A stretch of 64,000 nt of DNA from Haematococcus lacustris. Taxonomy: Eukaryota; Chlorophyta; Chlorophyceae; Chlamydomonadales; Haematococcaceae. The stretch lies in assembly GCA_030144725.1 (NCBI GenBank), contig JASKMD010000025.1, forward strand, positions 8,300,033-8,364,032. The letters are read 5' to 3'. The position numbers were made by a program, and so were the translations under genes. Below are positions 1 through 32,439 of the stretch, piece by piece; the stretch's first letter is position 1; every line of letters starts with the position of its first letter. Under the pieces are notes generated by a model. That model saw only the letters and a program-made list of their open reading frames with translations. It had not been told where the DNA came from and ran no database searches.

Positions 1-2752
1 AACCCTAACCCAACAAGGTAACCAGCCGGCCACCCAGCGCCCTTCTTAAGGGGGTAGGGAGTCCTACACCTGGGCCTAGGCTCCACTGCGCACCACCTAG
101 CCTGCTCACCCACCTCGTTCACAAAGTCTGTAAGCTCGCCCGCAACCTCCACGCCGGTGGGCCCACCACCCACGATGACAATGTGCAGCAGACGCTGCCA
201 CTCTGCCAGGGGCCGGCCTGCAAGGGGTGGTTCACGAGGACATGGGGCAAGACATGGGGCACGGGGCAGGGCAGGGTGGGGCAGTGGGAGAGGAGGGGTG
301 GGAGCGGGGACGGGGCCGGGGGCCGGGGGCCGGGGGCTGACCTGGTATCCCTGCCTTGGCAATGTTGTCCACCAGCCTCAAACGGATGCTCTCTGCCTAC
401 ACTCACAGCCACACACACAACACAACACAACACAACACAACACAACACAACACAACACATGTCATGTCATACCATTATTCTTATGTTCATACACCTGTTT
501 TCAATTCAGTTGGCTGGCATGTCAGGCCCTGGCGTCTGCCCTGGCGTCTGCCCCTGGCATCTTGCGACTGCCCCTGGCGTCTGCCCCGGCGTCTGCCCTT
601 GGCATGTCAGGCCCTGCCCCGGGCCCCCTTGCAGCTGGCCCTACACCTCACCTGGTGCACGTCCCTGAGGAAGTGGGTGTGCTCGAGCACCCCAGGGATG
701 CCGAAGGTGCTGCCCTGGCTGCCGGTGGCCACCACTAGCTTGTCGTATGCCACCTGGCAGGCCAGGCAGTGGGCGCACCCTCTCAGCCTCACTCAGCAGC
801 AGACCTCCCTGCTGGCGCACAGGGCTGCTGGAGGTCCTGGAGTCAGCCTGCTGCTGCACCCTACTGCAGCCCCTTACCGGCGGCATCCTCAAGGCACACA
901 GCTCGCTCACCTGCTGCCCCGGCCCCCTCCCTCTTGCCCCGCCCCCTGGCTGCCTCAGGGGCCGATGGCGAGTGGAACAGGTTTGGTGGCCGCACGGCGT
1001 CAGCCTTCTCAGCCATCTGCCTCTACTGCTGGACCTCTGGCTGCACCCTCCTGGCTGCACAAGGACCCCTTGTCTGCTGCAGGCAGCTGGGTGCTGGACC
1101 TGGCAGTCCTGTGTCCCTTCAGTCTGCCGCTGTTGAGTGAGGCTGAGAGGGTGTGCCTACTGCCTGGCCTGCCAAGTGAAGTCCTGTAGCGGCAACCTAG
1201 TGGTGACCAGTGGGCAGATGGAGGGTGGTCATGGTGACCTCACCTCAAACATCACACCATCGTCACTCCTGGCTTGCACCACCTTCTTGTCTGGTAGCAC
1301 TGCTGTGGCCTGCACAATGTGAATGTGATGGGTCACGTAAGAACGTCTACTCAGCAAGAAGCAGGGTCAAGTCATGCACACTAAGTTGCCATGTGCCTCT
1401 GTCACCACCTTGCATCAGTGATGTCCTCCTCTCACCCCATCTTGACCATCGCACCCCCTTGACCCATATCAATAGTCTGCACCATTCACACCACTGCCAT
1501 CACTCCGCACCGCCCTCCCATAGGCATCCCACCCGCTCCCCGCTCCCCGCTCCCCGCTCCCCGCTCTCTCTACAACACCAGAACAGCCAAGCCAGACAAG
1601 ACAGTCCAGCACCAACCCTGGTGGCAGTTGAGCATGCAGTGTGTGTTAACGTTTAGGTGGGCAGCAGTGGCAGGGGGGCTGTGCCCAGCCTCGAGCCAAG
1701 AAGCACCCAAGCTGTGTGACAGGCACAGAGCCATGACCGCAACAGCAGGCGTCACCAGCAGGAGGTTGCTGTTGTGGCGGCCCAGTCTGTGCAGTCTTGC
1801 ATGCCAGTATTGGTGTGGTAGTGGTGCAGAGTGATGAGAGCCATATGGCAATGTGATGACCTGCCTCCAGGCACGCCAGCCCCAGACTGCCGCTGCCGCT
1901 GCCGCCCCCCTGGGTCTTCAGTGGACAGCATTTCAGGTGCAGGAGCCTCAGCACCTGACGCTGGCTCACCTCGGCGATGTAGAGGCTGTTCTGAGGCCAG
2001 AACAGAGCCTTTTGGATGTCGGTGATGTGCACTGCAGCCAGTGCGGGGGCAACCAGGCATGCAGCATGCAGCATGCGACATGCGGCCGTCAGCAAGAGCA
2101 AGGCGGGTGGGCAACACTTCCACAACTCTCCACCTATGGCCTTTGAGGTACGAGTCAGGGGCCACACCTTCTTTGAGTGAGGGTCACACCTGCTGTTGCT
2201 GAGTGTCACACCTCCTGGTGATCAGGGTCACACCTGCCACAGAGCGTGGATCTAGGGTTCCCACCGTGGTGGAGGCTAGCAGTGGCGTGAACACCATATG
2301 GTTGCGCGTGGAGATGACCTGCGGCAAGCGGGTAGGAGAGTGTCAGCAGCACTGGCGGCTTGCTGGGCATCAGCATCCTCAGCAGACCAGGGCCCTTAGA
2401 GTAGGGCACTGGGGGGCTGTGACCACGCACCGTCAAGTCATACAGCTGTGGCTTGATGTCGTGCAGCAGACGCGCCCCGCCCCAGCCTGTGCCTAGGACC
2501 ACCAGCCTGTCAAGCCCGGGCAACAAACGAGTCTTGGGGGCCGCTTGCTGCGTGCTGCTGTTGGCATCCCGCCTGGTGCCTGCACCTAGGACGCTAGAGA
2601 TGCTGGATCATGGCTTGCCTTGGGCGTCCAGTTTTCATTGGGATGGAATCGGTGCCCACGGTCTGGGAGTAGCACCTCAGCGCATGACATGACGCGCTAA
2701 GGCTGCGACACAGCGCGTTGAAGCCACGACTGGCCAGCCGCGAGAAGGCCAT
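1..2752 (-). CDS. Type II NAD(P)H dehydrogenase (NDA-type), 3' end cut by window edge
   Basis: Single-subunit FAD enzyme that passes electrons from NAD(P)H to quinone without pumping protons. Phased exons on the minus strand: 2431-2579, 2234-2318, 1970-2031, 1244-1309, 652-753, 342-396 and 114-202, all GT-AG with codon phase matching at each join. Exon 2431-2579 carries the first dinucleotide-binding motif ([10 protein letters not shown]). The next gives [15 protein letters not shown]. Exon 652-753 gives [10 protein letters not shown] then FGIPGV and HFLRDV. Exon 114-202 gives the second nucleotide-binding motif ([15 protein letters not shown]). A start at 2752 opens with [11 protein letters not shown] and an Arg/Ser-rich stretch typical of a mitochondrial transit peptide; the join from this exon to 2579 is not resolved. 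The C-terminal half, including the quinone/membrane-anchor region, lies beyond base 1. Family assignment is firm; mitochondrial rather than plastid location is inference. Confidence 0.9.
411..460. repeat. (CACAA)n microsatellite
   Basis: About nine tandem copies of a 5-base unit, directly upstream (in transcript sense) of the NDH-2 exon 342-396. Confidence 0.95.
530..606. repeat. Short 12-base tandem repeat in NDH-2 intron
   Basis: Degenerate tandem copies of CTGGCGTCTGCC lie between exons 342-396 and 652-753. Confidence 0.7.
752..1177. repeat. Imperfect inverted repeat around an intron of the NDH-2 gene
   Basis: Arms at about 752-799 and 1130-1177 are reverse complements with a few mismatches (GAGTGAGGCTGAGAGGGTG core), separated by about 330 bases. 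The left arm covers the acceptor of exon 652-753. The minus-strand transcript of this intron could fold into a long stem. Confidence 0.75.
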
Positions 2753-3311
2753 GTCGGTGACGAGCACGCAAGTGTCGTGTCGCACTGAAAGTGTCGTTGG
2801 TGGGCGTTGCGCGGGGGCTAGCGCGCTGGGTGCTGGTGGCGGTTCGATGCGCGATGAGGACACCGCGCTCGCCGATGCAATGGTAGGTAAGTGGATCCGC
2901 AAGCTGGCATGGTCACCTCGGCAAACTGTGATTCAGGGCAGGTCCCTGACTATGACTCAGTGTTGATTCGCCCCTCTCCTACCACCCCCACCCCTCTTCC
3001 ATCTTAGTAAACCAGCGCACCTCCTATCAGCCCGGCCTTCCTCACTTGACCTGCCTCCCACGTATTCACAAGCTGGGAGTCCCAACCCAACGTGTTCCCT
3101 ATCCCCTTCTTGCGATGTCCTGCTGGCGAGGCCTTGAGCGCAACTCCACGAGCGAGCGTGTGAGGGCGAGGTTGGCTACCATGCTGCTACACCATGCTGC
3201 TACACCTAAGTTTCTCATGGGGGAAAACTGCCCAAGACAGCGACCCAACGCCCCTCAAGACTTCTCAAGCTCGTCCTCGTGTGGGGTTATCGAGCTAAAC
3301 ATATCAGTTTG

Positions 3312-3428
3312 TCAAGTGTATGGGCTGACGCCAGCAGTAATAGCCTCATCAATGTCACCATTCTTAACCCGAGGTAGCATTGAGTACGGCACCATGCCCT
3401 CCGCCGTTCTCCTGACAATGCTTTGCAT
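3312..3428 (-). CDS. Possible small or terminal exon, unidentified
   Basis: A 38-residue minus-strand frame starting MQSIVRRTAEG and ending GVSPYT before a TGA. The frame stays open upstream (ECDLCET) to an in-frame stop near 3455, so it may be the last exon of a larger gene. The codon pattern looks less repeat-like than the surroundings. I recognise no family. The rest of 2753-4052 shows nothing I can support. Confidence 0.25.
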   Translation of the reverse strand: MQSIVRRTAEGMVPYSMLPRVKNGDIDEAITAGVSPYT

Positions 3429-4052
3429 GGTCTCACACAGGTCACACTCACGGAAAACACACCCTCAGCCGCTGTGTTCCCCCTGGTCAGTTCATGCAGA
3501 GAGACCAACTAATTACCTGACAGGTATAAAAGCAGGCACACACTGTTGACGCACAGGTGAACAGCGCATAGAGTAGGACTGCCCTCTGCGGGGCAAGCTG
3601 CCCAGAAGGGTCACTGAAACAAAGTCTAGGCACTGGAGAATAACCAACCAGGGTGGACTGCTGGCTGCGGGGTCAGCGGCACAGGAGAGGCACTTCTGCA
3701 AGCTGCAAGCTACCACTTCCTTTCTATTCATGAGCAAGCCTCTGGAAAGCCTCTGCTCTGATCTGCTCCGGTCTCTGATCATGTGTGTTGTGGAATTGCT
3801 GGCCTCTAGTTGCTGTGCGGTGAAGCTGACGATACTGATGACGGTGGCCGTGAATATGGTGACAGAAACGTTAGGCTGTACCTCGTCACAAGGCTGTTCC
3901 TGCCACTCGCGACATCCTGGCTATGGTCAGGGCCAAGGGGTCAGCTCTGAAAGTGCACTACTGGCCACACATGCACATGCGCATGCTTGTGTTCCTCCTG
4001 GACATGTAGTAAATGGGACAGCAGATGATGCTTGTACGCATGACAAAGAAGA

Positions 4053-4534
4053 TTACGCGACAAAACACGATGCATAGCGAGTGTTACAGAGCTTGACCAT
4101 CTCGTTGTACAGCCGCATGTCTGCAAGCCGTCATGGGACACATACTCACTGAGATGCAATGGGCTGGAAGCGGGGGGGTTGCTGCTGGCTGCTGCCTCCT
4201 CCTACCAAGATTGTTGCCGAAGTTCACGTGTGTCTCCTCTTTCACTGTTCTCTGGTCGATGACTTGACCCAGGATCTGCATTCAAACATTTACGTCAGCT
4301 AAACCGCGTTTCCCTATCCTGGTCATGCACCCCGGCAATCCATACCTCAACATACTGCGCGTCCCAGGGCTCAGTTGAAGCGGTGTTAAGGAGTACGGTG
4401 ACTTCCCCATCGTCAGATGTCCGCAGCGTGACGCATCCGTTTCCCGAAGACTTCAGCTCCCCCACTAAAAGAACCCGCCTGCCGTGGTAGCGCTGCATGG
4501 CCTCAAAGTTTACACGAGGCGTCTCACCCGCCAT
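4053..4534 (-). CDS. RPA3: Replication protein A 14 kDa subunit (RPA3)
   Basis: Smallest subunit of the nuclear single-strand DNA-binding trimer RPA; it joins the trimerisation core through an OB fold. Three exons: 4346-4534, 4206-4275 and 4053-4120, GT-AG introns, phases consistent, giving 108 residues (family usually about 105-125). The start MAGETPRVNFE at 4534 is chosen because RPA3 homologues begin close to this point, although the frame is open further upstream. Visible hallmarks are YHGRRVLLVGEL (strand 1 of the OB fold), YVEILGQVIDQRTV across the first splice (the VEVIG-type strand) and NFGNNLGDMRLYNEMVKL (the C-terminal helix that mediates trimer contact; NFG and LYN are conserved). 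Domain identity is read from family knowledge, not a search. Next to it is the 3' end of the cyclase gene on the same strand. Confidence 0.88.
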
Positions 4535-5806
4535 CTTGTCAAAGCACAGCTCGACAGACAATTCACAGTGGGAAAGGATACAATGGCTAGGATTTGAAAT
4601 TGAAATCCATGCATACGATATAAAAGCCTGCTGATTTGTCACCCCCACCATCAGCCCCGCAAACCTTTGCCGGCCCCATTCGTGCCACACATAGCGGCAT
4701 ACATAGACACAGACTTACAGATACGCTATCTGTTGCTTCTGTTTCTGGTTTATACAGGGCCGCGGGGCTGTAAGATACAGACTAAATAACTGTGTCAGGG
4801 AATCTTTCTACAGGGAAGGGGACTGATGCCTAAACCTGCCCATTCTCTGCCCCATACTGTAAACCCGACCATACCTGCTCCTCATTATCGCTCCTCGCCG
4901 CGCATCATCATTGCATCCTCTTGCTCTGTTAATGCCCTTGTCGATGCATGCATTGATGTGTCCTTGTTTGTGCATGTCGGTGAGGTTTGTTATGTGAGCA
5001 AATTCCGTTGCCACCTGCCTGCGGCTGCACGGTGCACCCCCTGCCTGCTGCCTAAGCTGCTGCCTATGACCTTTGCCACCCCGGCCCCGACCCTCTACTG
5101 GCCTTGATCATAGACGTTGCAGGAGTTAGACCTTGATGCGTCAACCAGGGGCCACTGCTGTCCCTGCCCCTGTGACTACCGCTGTCACTGCCATATGTGT
5201 GTCAATGCAGAGCTTGAACTGCCCGCTCTTGTGTTGCGTGCCTTGCGGTTTCACTCATCATCAGTGGCTGGGAAGGCACTTAGTGAAACACACGCCCTTC
5301 TACATCACGAATTACTTCATACTGTAGACCCTACCCTAACATCAATCCTTGCTCAACGATACTCCAGGCATGATTATCCGTTTAAGCAGCCTGACGGCCA
5401 ACGGCTGCAGGCAGTATAAACCATCAGCATGAGCAATACTCCCATTTCAAGTCCTCTACCACAAACATCAGGTCGGCAGGCCTTGTTGTCCTGCCGATAT
5501 CACGAGCTCGCCCAATAGTTTAAGGCGACATGTTATGCTCGTGCACATTGTAACCATATTCGTGCATCCTGTAAACATACTTCAAGGCGACATTGCGTCA
5601 TACTCAAGGCGTATCATACTTTTGCACATTGTGACCATACTCGTGCATCAGGCTGGCGTGCAAGCAAGGATGACTGCCTACCGTGCGATTATCATTTGAT
5701 GCAGGCCTGGTGTCAGCATGCACGCTGATGTGTGACAACATGTGATCACTTTCATCCCACCCCCCTCGTGACTATGCAGTCATTCAGAGTTTCCCCATGC
5801 AGCCAT
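4535..5806. other. Intergenic stretch with short degenerate repeats
   Basis: No gene recognised. 5480-5660 holds two imperfect copies of a block containing AAGGCGACAT and GTGCACATTGTAACCATA-like words. A plus-strand frame at 5117-5419 is open but shows no recognisable domain. The region separates the RPA3 start from the 3' end of the cyclase gene, so it should contain the RPA3 promoter. Confidence 0.4.
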
Positions 5807-26913
<21,107 letters not shown>

Positions 26914-27046
26914 ATGAGCACCTCGAACTCGGTCTGTCAAGTTCTATCCCTACAGACCTCATGCAACACCAAGATAAAGCACGAGTTGTAATCGAATACA
27001 GGCTGCGAGATAACTATTGTAAAGGCTACTGCCAGTGTGCCTACTG

Positions 27047-27686
27047 CCAGTGATGGGTAGTACGTGTATCGATTCAGGAAATATAAGAAAATACAAGGAA
27101 AACGTGTATTTTCTGAATCGATACAATACAGCGATACAGAGACAACATGTCACGCGGGAAAGGAGCAGCTAGGAGCAGCGCAGCCAGTCCCGCAGCCTGT
27201 CCTTGATGTCTGGGCAGGACGGCGACGTCGGAAAGTCAGGGCCTTCCAACCAGGGCGGTTCCCCCAGCTGATATTAGTATTAGGAAAATCTAGCCAGCCA
27301 ACCATGTTAGGGAGTCCCAACTCTGATGTCCTTGCATGTAAAACCGGCACATGCGACCGACTGCTCCGGGAGCAGGCCGATGGCTTTAGCACCGCGCGGC
27401 ATGGCTTTAGCGCGGGTTCTAGTTGTGGCAGCAGCCAGCAGCTGCTGCGAAGGCATCCACGCAACTTGCCGGCCGGCATTGTATTTTTTTGATACGATAC
27501 GTGTATTTCTGTATGATACAAGAAATACGTATCGGTACTGAGGGCGCTATTCCAATGGGGCGTGGCGAGGCGAGGCGAGGCTCCATGTGGCTGCATGTGG
27601 CGTTTTTGAGTTTTGCGATTCCAATGCGGCGAGACAAGAAATGCGTATCGGTACTGAGACACGTACCACGTATTACCCATCACTGG
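27047..27686. mobile_element. 640 bp non-autonomous element with terminal inverted repeats
   Basis: Left end CCAGTGATGGGTAGTACGTG, right end the reverse complement with one mismatch in the first 20 bases. Two internal imperfect palindromes around 27066-27123 and 27491-27535 contain GTATCG and AAATACG-type words. The TIR start resembles hAT elements, but I see no clear 8-base target duplication. No transposase frame inside. Confidence 0.65.
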
Positions 27687-27690
27687 GTGC

Positions 27691-27966
27691 ATGTGTCTTC
27701 TGCGCTGCCATACTTGTGCTGCAAGTCATCAGACTGCATCGCTGCAGTGTAAGACAGTCTCGTACACTGCCTGCCCGGGATTCGACCAGTACCATCGCCA
27801 GCTCACCAGCGACCCTGAATTGGTGTGGAAGGGTGACGGCGAAGAGCTGTTGTGTTCAGATAATGGCCCGATTCGCACTCGCAAATTTTGTATTTTGAAT
27901 TATTCGCGGCCAACCGACGCACTTTTTCCCGTTCCGAGCCACTGGCTGCGTAGCTGTTCGTTGTGA
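27691..27966 (+). CDS. Uncertain open frame
   Basis: The frame contains CPGFDQYHRQLTSD, LVWKGDGEELL and a Pro/Ser-containing end. Composition is protein-like and not repeat-derived, but I recognise no domain and the start is not supported. It could be a fragment of a transposon gene next to the TIR element. Confidence 0.2.
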   Translation: MCLLRCHTCAASHQTASLQCKTVSYTACPGFDQYHRQLTSDPELVWKGDGEELLCSDNGPIRTRKFCILNYSRPTDALFPVPSHWLRSCSL

Positions 27967-28079
27967 CCTAGCACGATCAGACCCCGCATTCACAGCAGTC
28001 AGGGGAGCTGCTCAGCAGCCCAAAAGGAGACAGCGAGGGGCGGTCGGTTTCGTCGGTTCGTGCACTTTAACGACAGTAC

Positions 28080-28157
28080 CCGCCCGTCACGCTTCATCAT
28101 TCTAGCCTCCTTTTCGCCGCGTTTGAATCGGGGCTAGAATGATGAAGAATGACGGGT
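28080..28157. repeat. Long hairpin (inverted repeat)
   Basis: Left arm from 28082 (CCCGTCACGCTTCATCATTC) and right arm ending about 28156 are reverse complements over about 27 bases with few mismatches, with a loop of about 20 bases. Confidence 0.85.
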
Positions 28158-28169
28158 CAGTTGAATCAG

Positions 28170-28670
28170 GTTTCAGGTGATGGAATCTTTCCAGCAGGGT
28201 AGCCGAGCAGCGGCGACAAATGCAGCAGCTCAACCCGATGCTTCTGGGTCAGCTACAAATCTTATTACGGGCTCGAGCACAGGCTCAAGCACAGGCGCAA
28301 GCTCAAGCCCAGCCAATGGCTTCGCCGATGCTAGCACTACAAACACAACAGCCCCAAGCGCAGCAGGCTGTGCCGACGCTGCTTCACTCGGCCCAGTTTA
28401 TTCAGATGTTGCAGGCTCAGCAGGCTCGGACGCAGCATGCCTCTGCCAGCTCTGCATGTCTCGCATCCCCTGGCGCAGCGGGCTGTGCAGACGCAGCCAC
28501 AGCCGGCCCCGTTGCTTCAGATGGTGCAGACCCAGCAGGCTCGGACGCAGCCTGAAAGACGTGCCCCTCCTCTAGCGCATCAGCTTCTGCGTCCCTATCC
28601 AGCCTTATCCAGCCTTACACCTCTAGCCGCCCGTCAGCGAAGCCAGCCAGCTAAAGCGCGACAGTTCACC
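28170..28670 (+). pseudogene. Gln/Ala-rich coding remnant, frame broken
   Basis: Two overlapping plus-strand frames read as one Gln-rich protein: RVAEQRRQMQQLNPMLLGQ then alternating Ala-Gln, then (another frame) LLQMVQTQQARTQPERRAP and LLRPYPALSS. The switch near 28440 may be an indel or a small unrecognised intron. Low-complexity composition suits a transcriptional regulator, but no domain is visible. Confidence 0.3.
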
Positions 28671-28671
28671 A

Positions 28672-29010
28672 GGGCTGGGAGGGGGTGGGGCAGGGCTGGG
28701 AGGGGGTGGGGCAGGGCGGGGCAGGGCAGGGCAGGGAGGGGCAGCGCAAGGCTGGGAGGGGGTGGGGCAGGGCTGGGAGGGGGTGGGGCAGGGCTGGGCA
28801 GGGAGGGGAGAGGCAACGCAAGGCTGGGATGGGGTGGGGCAGGGCTGGGATGGGGTGGGGCAGGGCTGGGCAGGGAGGGGAGGGTCAACGCAAGGCTGGG
28901 AGGGGGTGGGGCAGGGATGGGAGGGGGTGGGGCAGGGCTGGGAGGGGAGGGGAGGGGCAACGCAATGCTGGGAGGGGGTGGGGCAGGGCTGGGATGCGGC
29001 GGTCCTAGAG
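28672..29010. repeat. G-rich minisatellite
   Basis: Repeated GCTGGGAGGGGGTGGGGCAG blocks with variant spacers; gives false Gly/Arg and Pro/Ser frames. Confidence 0.92.
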
Positions 29011-29396
29011 CTCCGGCTGGTCGTGGGTTGCACGTTGAGATGCACGCATGGGAGCAGGCTGACCAGGGCGGCTTCGCCTTAGCATAGGCTAGGCTGGCTG
29101 CGGGGCAGCACCGCTCGTGCTGAACTTTATGTTATGGCCTGCGCCCGTTCTCGGCGTGGGTTACCTAGCTGCATTGCGAGTTGAGGAGCGTTCAGCGTTG
29201 GGGTGGGGGCGGGCGCAGGGAGCCAGCGCTTTGGCTGCCCCGCAACGTGCTGTGAACGGCTAGTTGTGGCTGGGTGCGGCTGCGGCCTGGCGGAGCTGGC
29301 GGTTGGGGCTTCAAACTTTTCTGACTTTTACTGATGTACCGAATCTGAGAATGGTCCGATTTTTAACCGTGTGTATTATCTGGAAGTGTTGCTCAG

Positions 29397-31036
29397 AAAG
29401 AAGCTGCTGAGAACTCGCCTGCCTTTGCATCGTTAAGGCTCCAGTATGCCACTAAGCTTATGGATACGGACGCCCAGGTCCTCGGAGAGCGTCTCATAGC
29501 TACGGACGATGCTTTGGCTTTGTGCGGTAGCGATAGAATGTGCGGGGACAAGGTTGAAGCTCAACCTTTCCCGTGTTGAGTGTGATGTGGCAGTTGCGAC
29601 CAGCCGACTTCTGCAAAGTGCAGAGCGCTGCCAGCATAGTCAGTCTATGCCTTGCCCAGCTCAAATGCAAGACATTGCAGACAACCTGCTGATACATGTA
29701 CTACGCAGTTTAACGCACCACATTTCGGAGCCGCTCTGGGCAGGGCGAGCCGAGTCCTCTTCACCAACTGGCCATGCTTTGGCGACCGCTCTGCTTATTC
29801 ACCTCGCGAATCGCCCAGCTCTCATTCCAAACGGGATACAGCGCAGCATCCTAGACGGTGGGCTCAGCGTTGAAGAGCTCAGTGCGGCGGTTGCCAACGT
29901 GAGTGCTCGCACCGCAGGCGAAGGTCACCCCTAGCGAACACTCGCACTCATAAGATTTATGATTGGCGCAGGTTGGAGCTGAACGTTTGAACATCAGTAT
30001 CCTCTTAGCGCTACTGCAACAGTGGTCCCTGCGGCACTCCCAGGCGCACCTTTCTGCGATGGCCGTCCGCTTCGCTCCGCTGCTGCTTCCCGAGGCTTGC
30101 TGCGGTAAGCCACGGCACTCTAGCGTTCGCTGCTTGCGCTCTGGAAGCGATGACGTGTGCGCGCTGCTTGCACTTCTAGGCGATGAGTGCGGAAGAGGCC
30201 CTGCTGCTGTCACCGCCCTTGTCGTCAATGCAATCGACATCCTCAGTGCGTCCCTGGGCGTAGCTTTGCCCAAGGCCATGAAGGCGGCTGCTGCAACGTG
30301 CAGCGCTGGACCCAACACAAGCCACGGCATTACAAACTCATTGAAAACAACTGATGCCGAGGCACCAGTGTTCAGATGTGTCAGCAGGGCCCAAGTGCTC
30401 AGCCCTGATCTATGCAGCAGTGCTTGCATGGCCGGGCCTGGCTGCGCTGTGCTGGGTCCTGCGCACAACGCACAAGAAGACTGCCTGCAGCCCAGCAGCT
30501 CTTCGCAGTGCCCAGTCGGAGACAACAGCTGCGCGGGAGATTCGAATCTTGATGCCCCAGGCTTCCAATGCGTCCTATCTCAGCTGCTAAACCAGACCGT
30601 CTCACCTCTGCTGTTCCAAGACGACGCAGAGCAGCTTGCAGAGCACAGCGTGTACCATGCTCAGCATTCGCCATGCGCCCTGGCAGCTGACCACAAGAGC
30701 AGTCCCGGCACCACAACAACAGCAACCACAAGCCTGGCGCCGCCCACCCTACCTCATGAATTGGCCAATGAAAAGGAAGAGGTGGTGTGCTTTGTGCATG
30801 TGGATACTGGCCCTGACCAGCGTCTCACGTGCAAGCAATCTGTTGTCGACGCCCTTCCAACAGCCTTGGCGCCTGCCCCAGCTCAGCATACCCTCAAGGC
30901 CACTGGTACAGAGATGGCAGGGCTGCTAGCCGCTTGGAACAGGGTAGGCATTCGCACCAAGGCACAGCCGCGGGCCGGTGCTGCCAGCAACCTCCTTAGC
31001 CGCTTGAGCCGCAGTTTCAGTGCCTTGTCTTCTTGA
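29397..31036 (+). CDS. RhoGAP-like protein, 5' part unresolved
   Basis: Rho GTPase-activating proteins speed GTP hydrolysis by small GTPases. Likely exons: 29397-29526 (after GCTCAG; AAEN, LRLQYATKLMDTDAQ, ending in a GTAGCG donor), one ending at 29898 (HVLRSLTHHISEPLW, ending before GTGAGT), and 29972-31036 (after GCGCAG). The junction is in phase and joins AAVAN to VGAERLNISILLALLQQW; then LSAMAVRFAPLLLPE matches the last helices of RhoGAP domains (N-L-A-x-V-F-A-P-N-L pattern). The catalytic Arg finger region is not identified. The 270-residue tail is Cys/Ser/Ala-rich and ends SRLSRSFSALSS. Family call from the C-terminal half of the domain only. Confidence 0.5.
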
Positions 31037-32094
31037 GCTGGTTTATTGATCAGCCATGTTAGCGGGCAATAGGATTAGAGCAAATAATCTGCCTAGCAAA
31101 TCATCATTCACGCCCTTACCAGTCATCTCCATTCCACTAGGTGCCTCGCGTACAGCGGATGCATCTCTAGCCTTGTACACTGCAGCAATGACTATGGCAG
31201 CTGCAGAGTGATGTGCTCCTGCATGTTGGCATGCATGTTACTGGTAGGCATGAGCTCGGACTGCTGACCAGCTCTGTTGGCGGTGCATGATGAGCTCATG
31301 TTAGTCCAAGAGGGTGTGCAATGTCTGCATGGCCACCATCATCGTCATCTGTAAGTGGTGCACTACTTGTGCATGATGGCACCATGCTGTTGTCGTTGCC
31401 ATGCCATGGTTTTGAGTTCAAACGTGACCTTCATGACTGATGTTATCGTGTCACTGCAGAAGGATTTGGTCATCTGTTGGCTTTGCTCGCGCTGTGGATG
31501 CAAGGGCATAATGCGCCTGCTGGTTTGTGATGCAGGAGTCTTGTTCTTGCAAGGTGTTTGCATGCAATGTAGGGTAGGCAGCCCTGAGAGACTTACGGAA
31601 TGCATGTATCTGTGACCCGTCCATGCATTTCCTTCATCATTGTTCTGACACTTTGCTGTAGTCCTACCTTCACGCCATGCCATTAGGACACTGGCTGGGC
31701 AAGTTGTAAGCAGACGGCTAATGGCAAGCGCATGTCACCGTACAAGAGTCAACATGTGCTGACATTGGTGCCCAAGGTCCTGAACAGCACAACACGCCCA
31801 CAGCCATGTCCCAAATGTCAGGACGGACACCGCATCAATTGCATGGCTGCCTCTCAACAAGCAACGCACAAGCGACGCAATCAACACAAACAACCACCGG
31901 TTTTGCATGAATATGTTGCCATGTCCCCCATGCCTATCCTGGCCATGCGTTGACGGTTGTTGTTCAGATCCCTAAGATGGCCGCACACAGCACATGGCTT
32001 TTGATCCTGGCTCTTAACCGGCCTAACGCATGGGGCCGGTCGCAGTCCGGGAGTTGTGGCACCGCACCTCTGCGCTCAATACCCCCATCTGTAG
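31037..32094. other. No supported gene
   Basis: Presumed 3' region of the RhoGAP-like gene and spacer. Open frames at 31355-31615 and 31732-31953 (+) have no recognisable motif. Confidence 0.4.
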
Positions 32095-32439
32095 ATGAGT
32101 CCCAGCACGCCCATGCCCGGCGTTGAGTTTGTTTCCTGGGACGTCTGGCACGCATCACGTCGACGAACTTTGGATGTGGTGTGGCTCTCCGCCGTGGGCT
32201 CCGCCTTAGCGTGGCACGCGAGCGCCCTCGCCAGGTCTTGGGAACATGCCGCGTGCGTGGCGGCATTCGTCATGCTGCTCCTTGCGGGCTCCCGCACCCA
32301 CCTTTACTGCAAAGTCAGGCCGCAGACCCTTGCCGCGATCCGCCTCGCGGCCGTGCTATTCGCGTACTTGTGCGGAACAAGCAAGGACGCAGCAGGCAGC
32401 GACCTGTGCTGGTCCACGGTGCCCGTGTCGCACTGGTGA
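32095..32439 (+). CDS. Small membrane protein or first exon, unidentified
   Basis: ATG at 32095 opens a 114-residue frame with two hydrophobic stretches (TLDVVWLSAVGSALAW and ACVAAFVMLLLAG) separated by a short charged link, then a third (IRLAAVLFAYLCG). The hairpin of two helices followed at 32697 by a possible exon reading VQASFGLQ is weakly reminiscent of PIG-H (GPI-GlcNAc transferase subunit), but no further PIG-H sequence is found. A splice donor may cut the frame earlier than the stop. Confidence 0.35.
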   Translation: MSPSTPMPGVEFVSWDVWHASRRRTLDVVWLSAVGSALAWHASALARSWEHAACVAAFVMLLLAGSRTHLYCKVRPQTLAAIRLAAVLFAYLCGTSKDAAGSDLCWSTVPVSHW

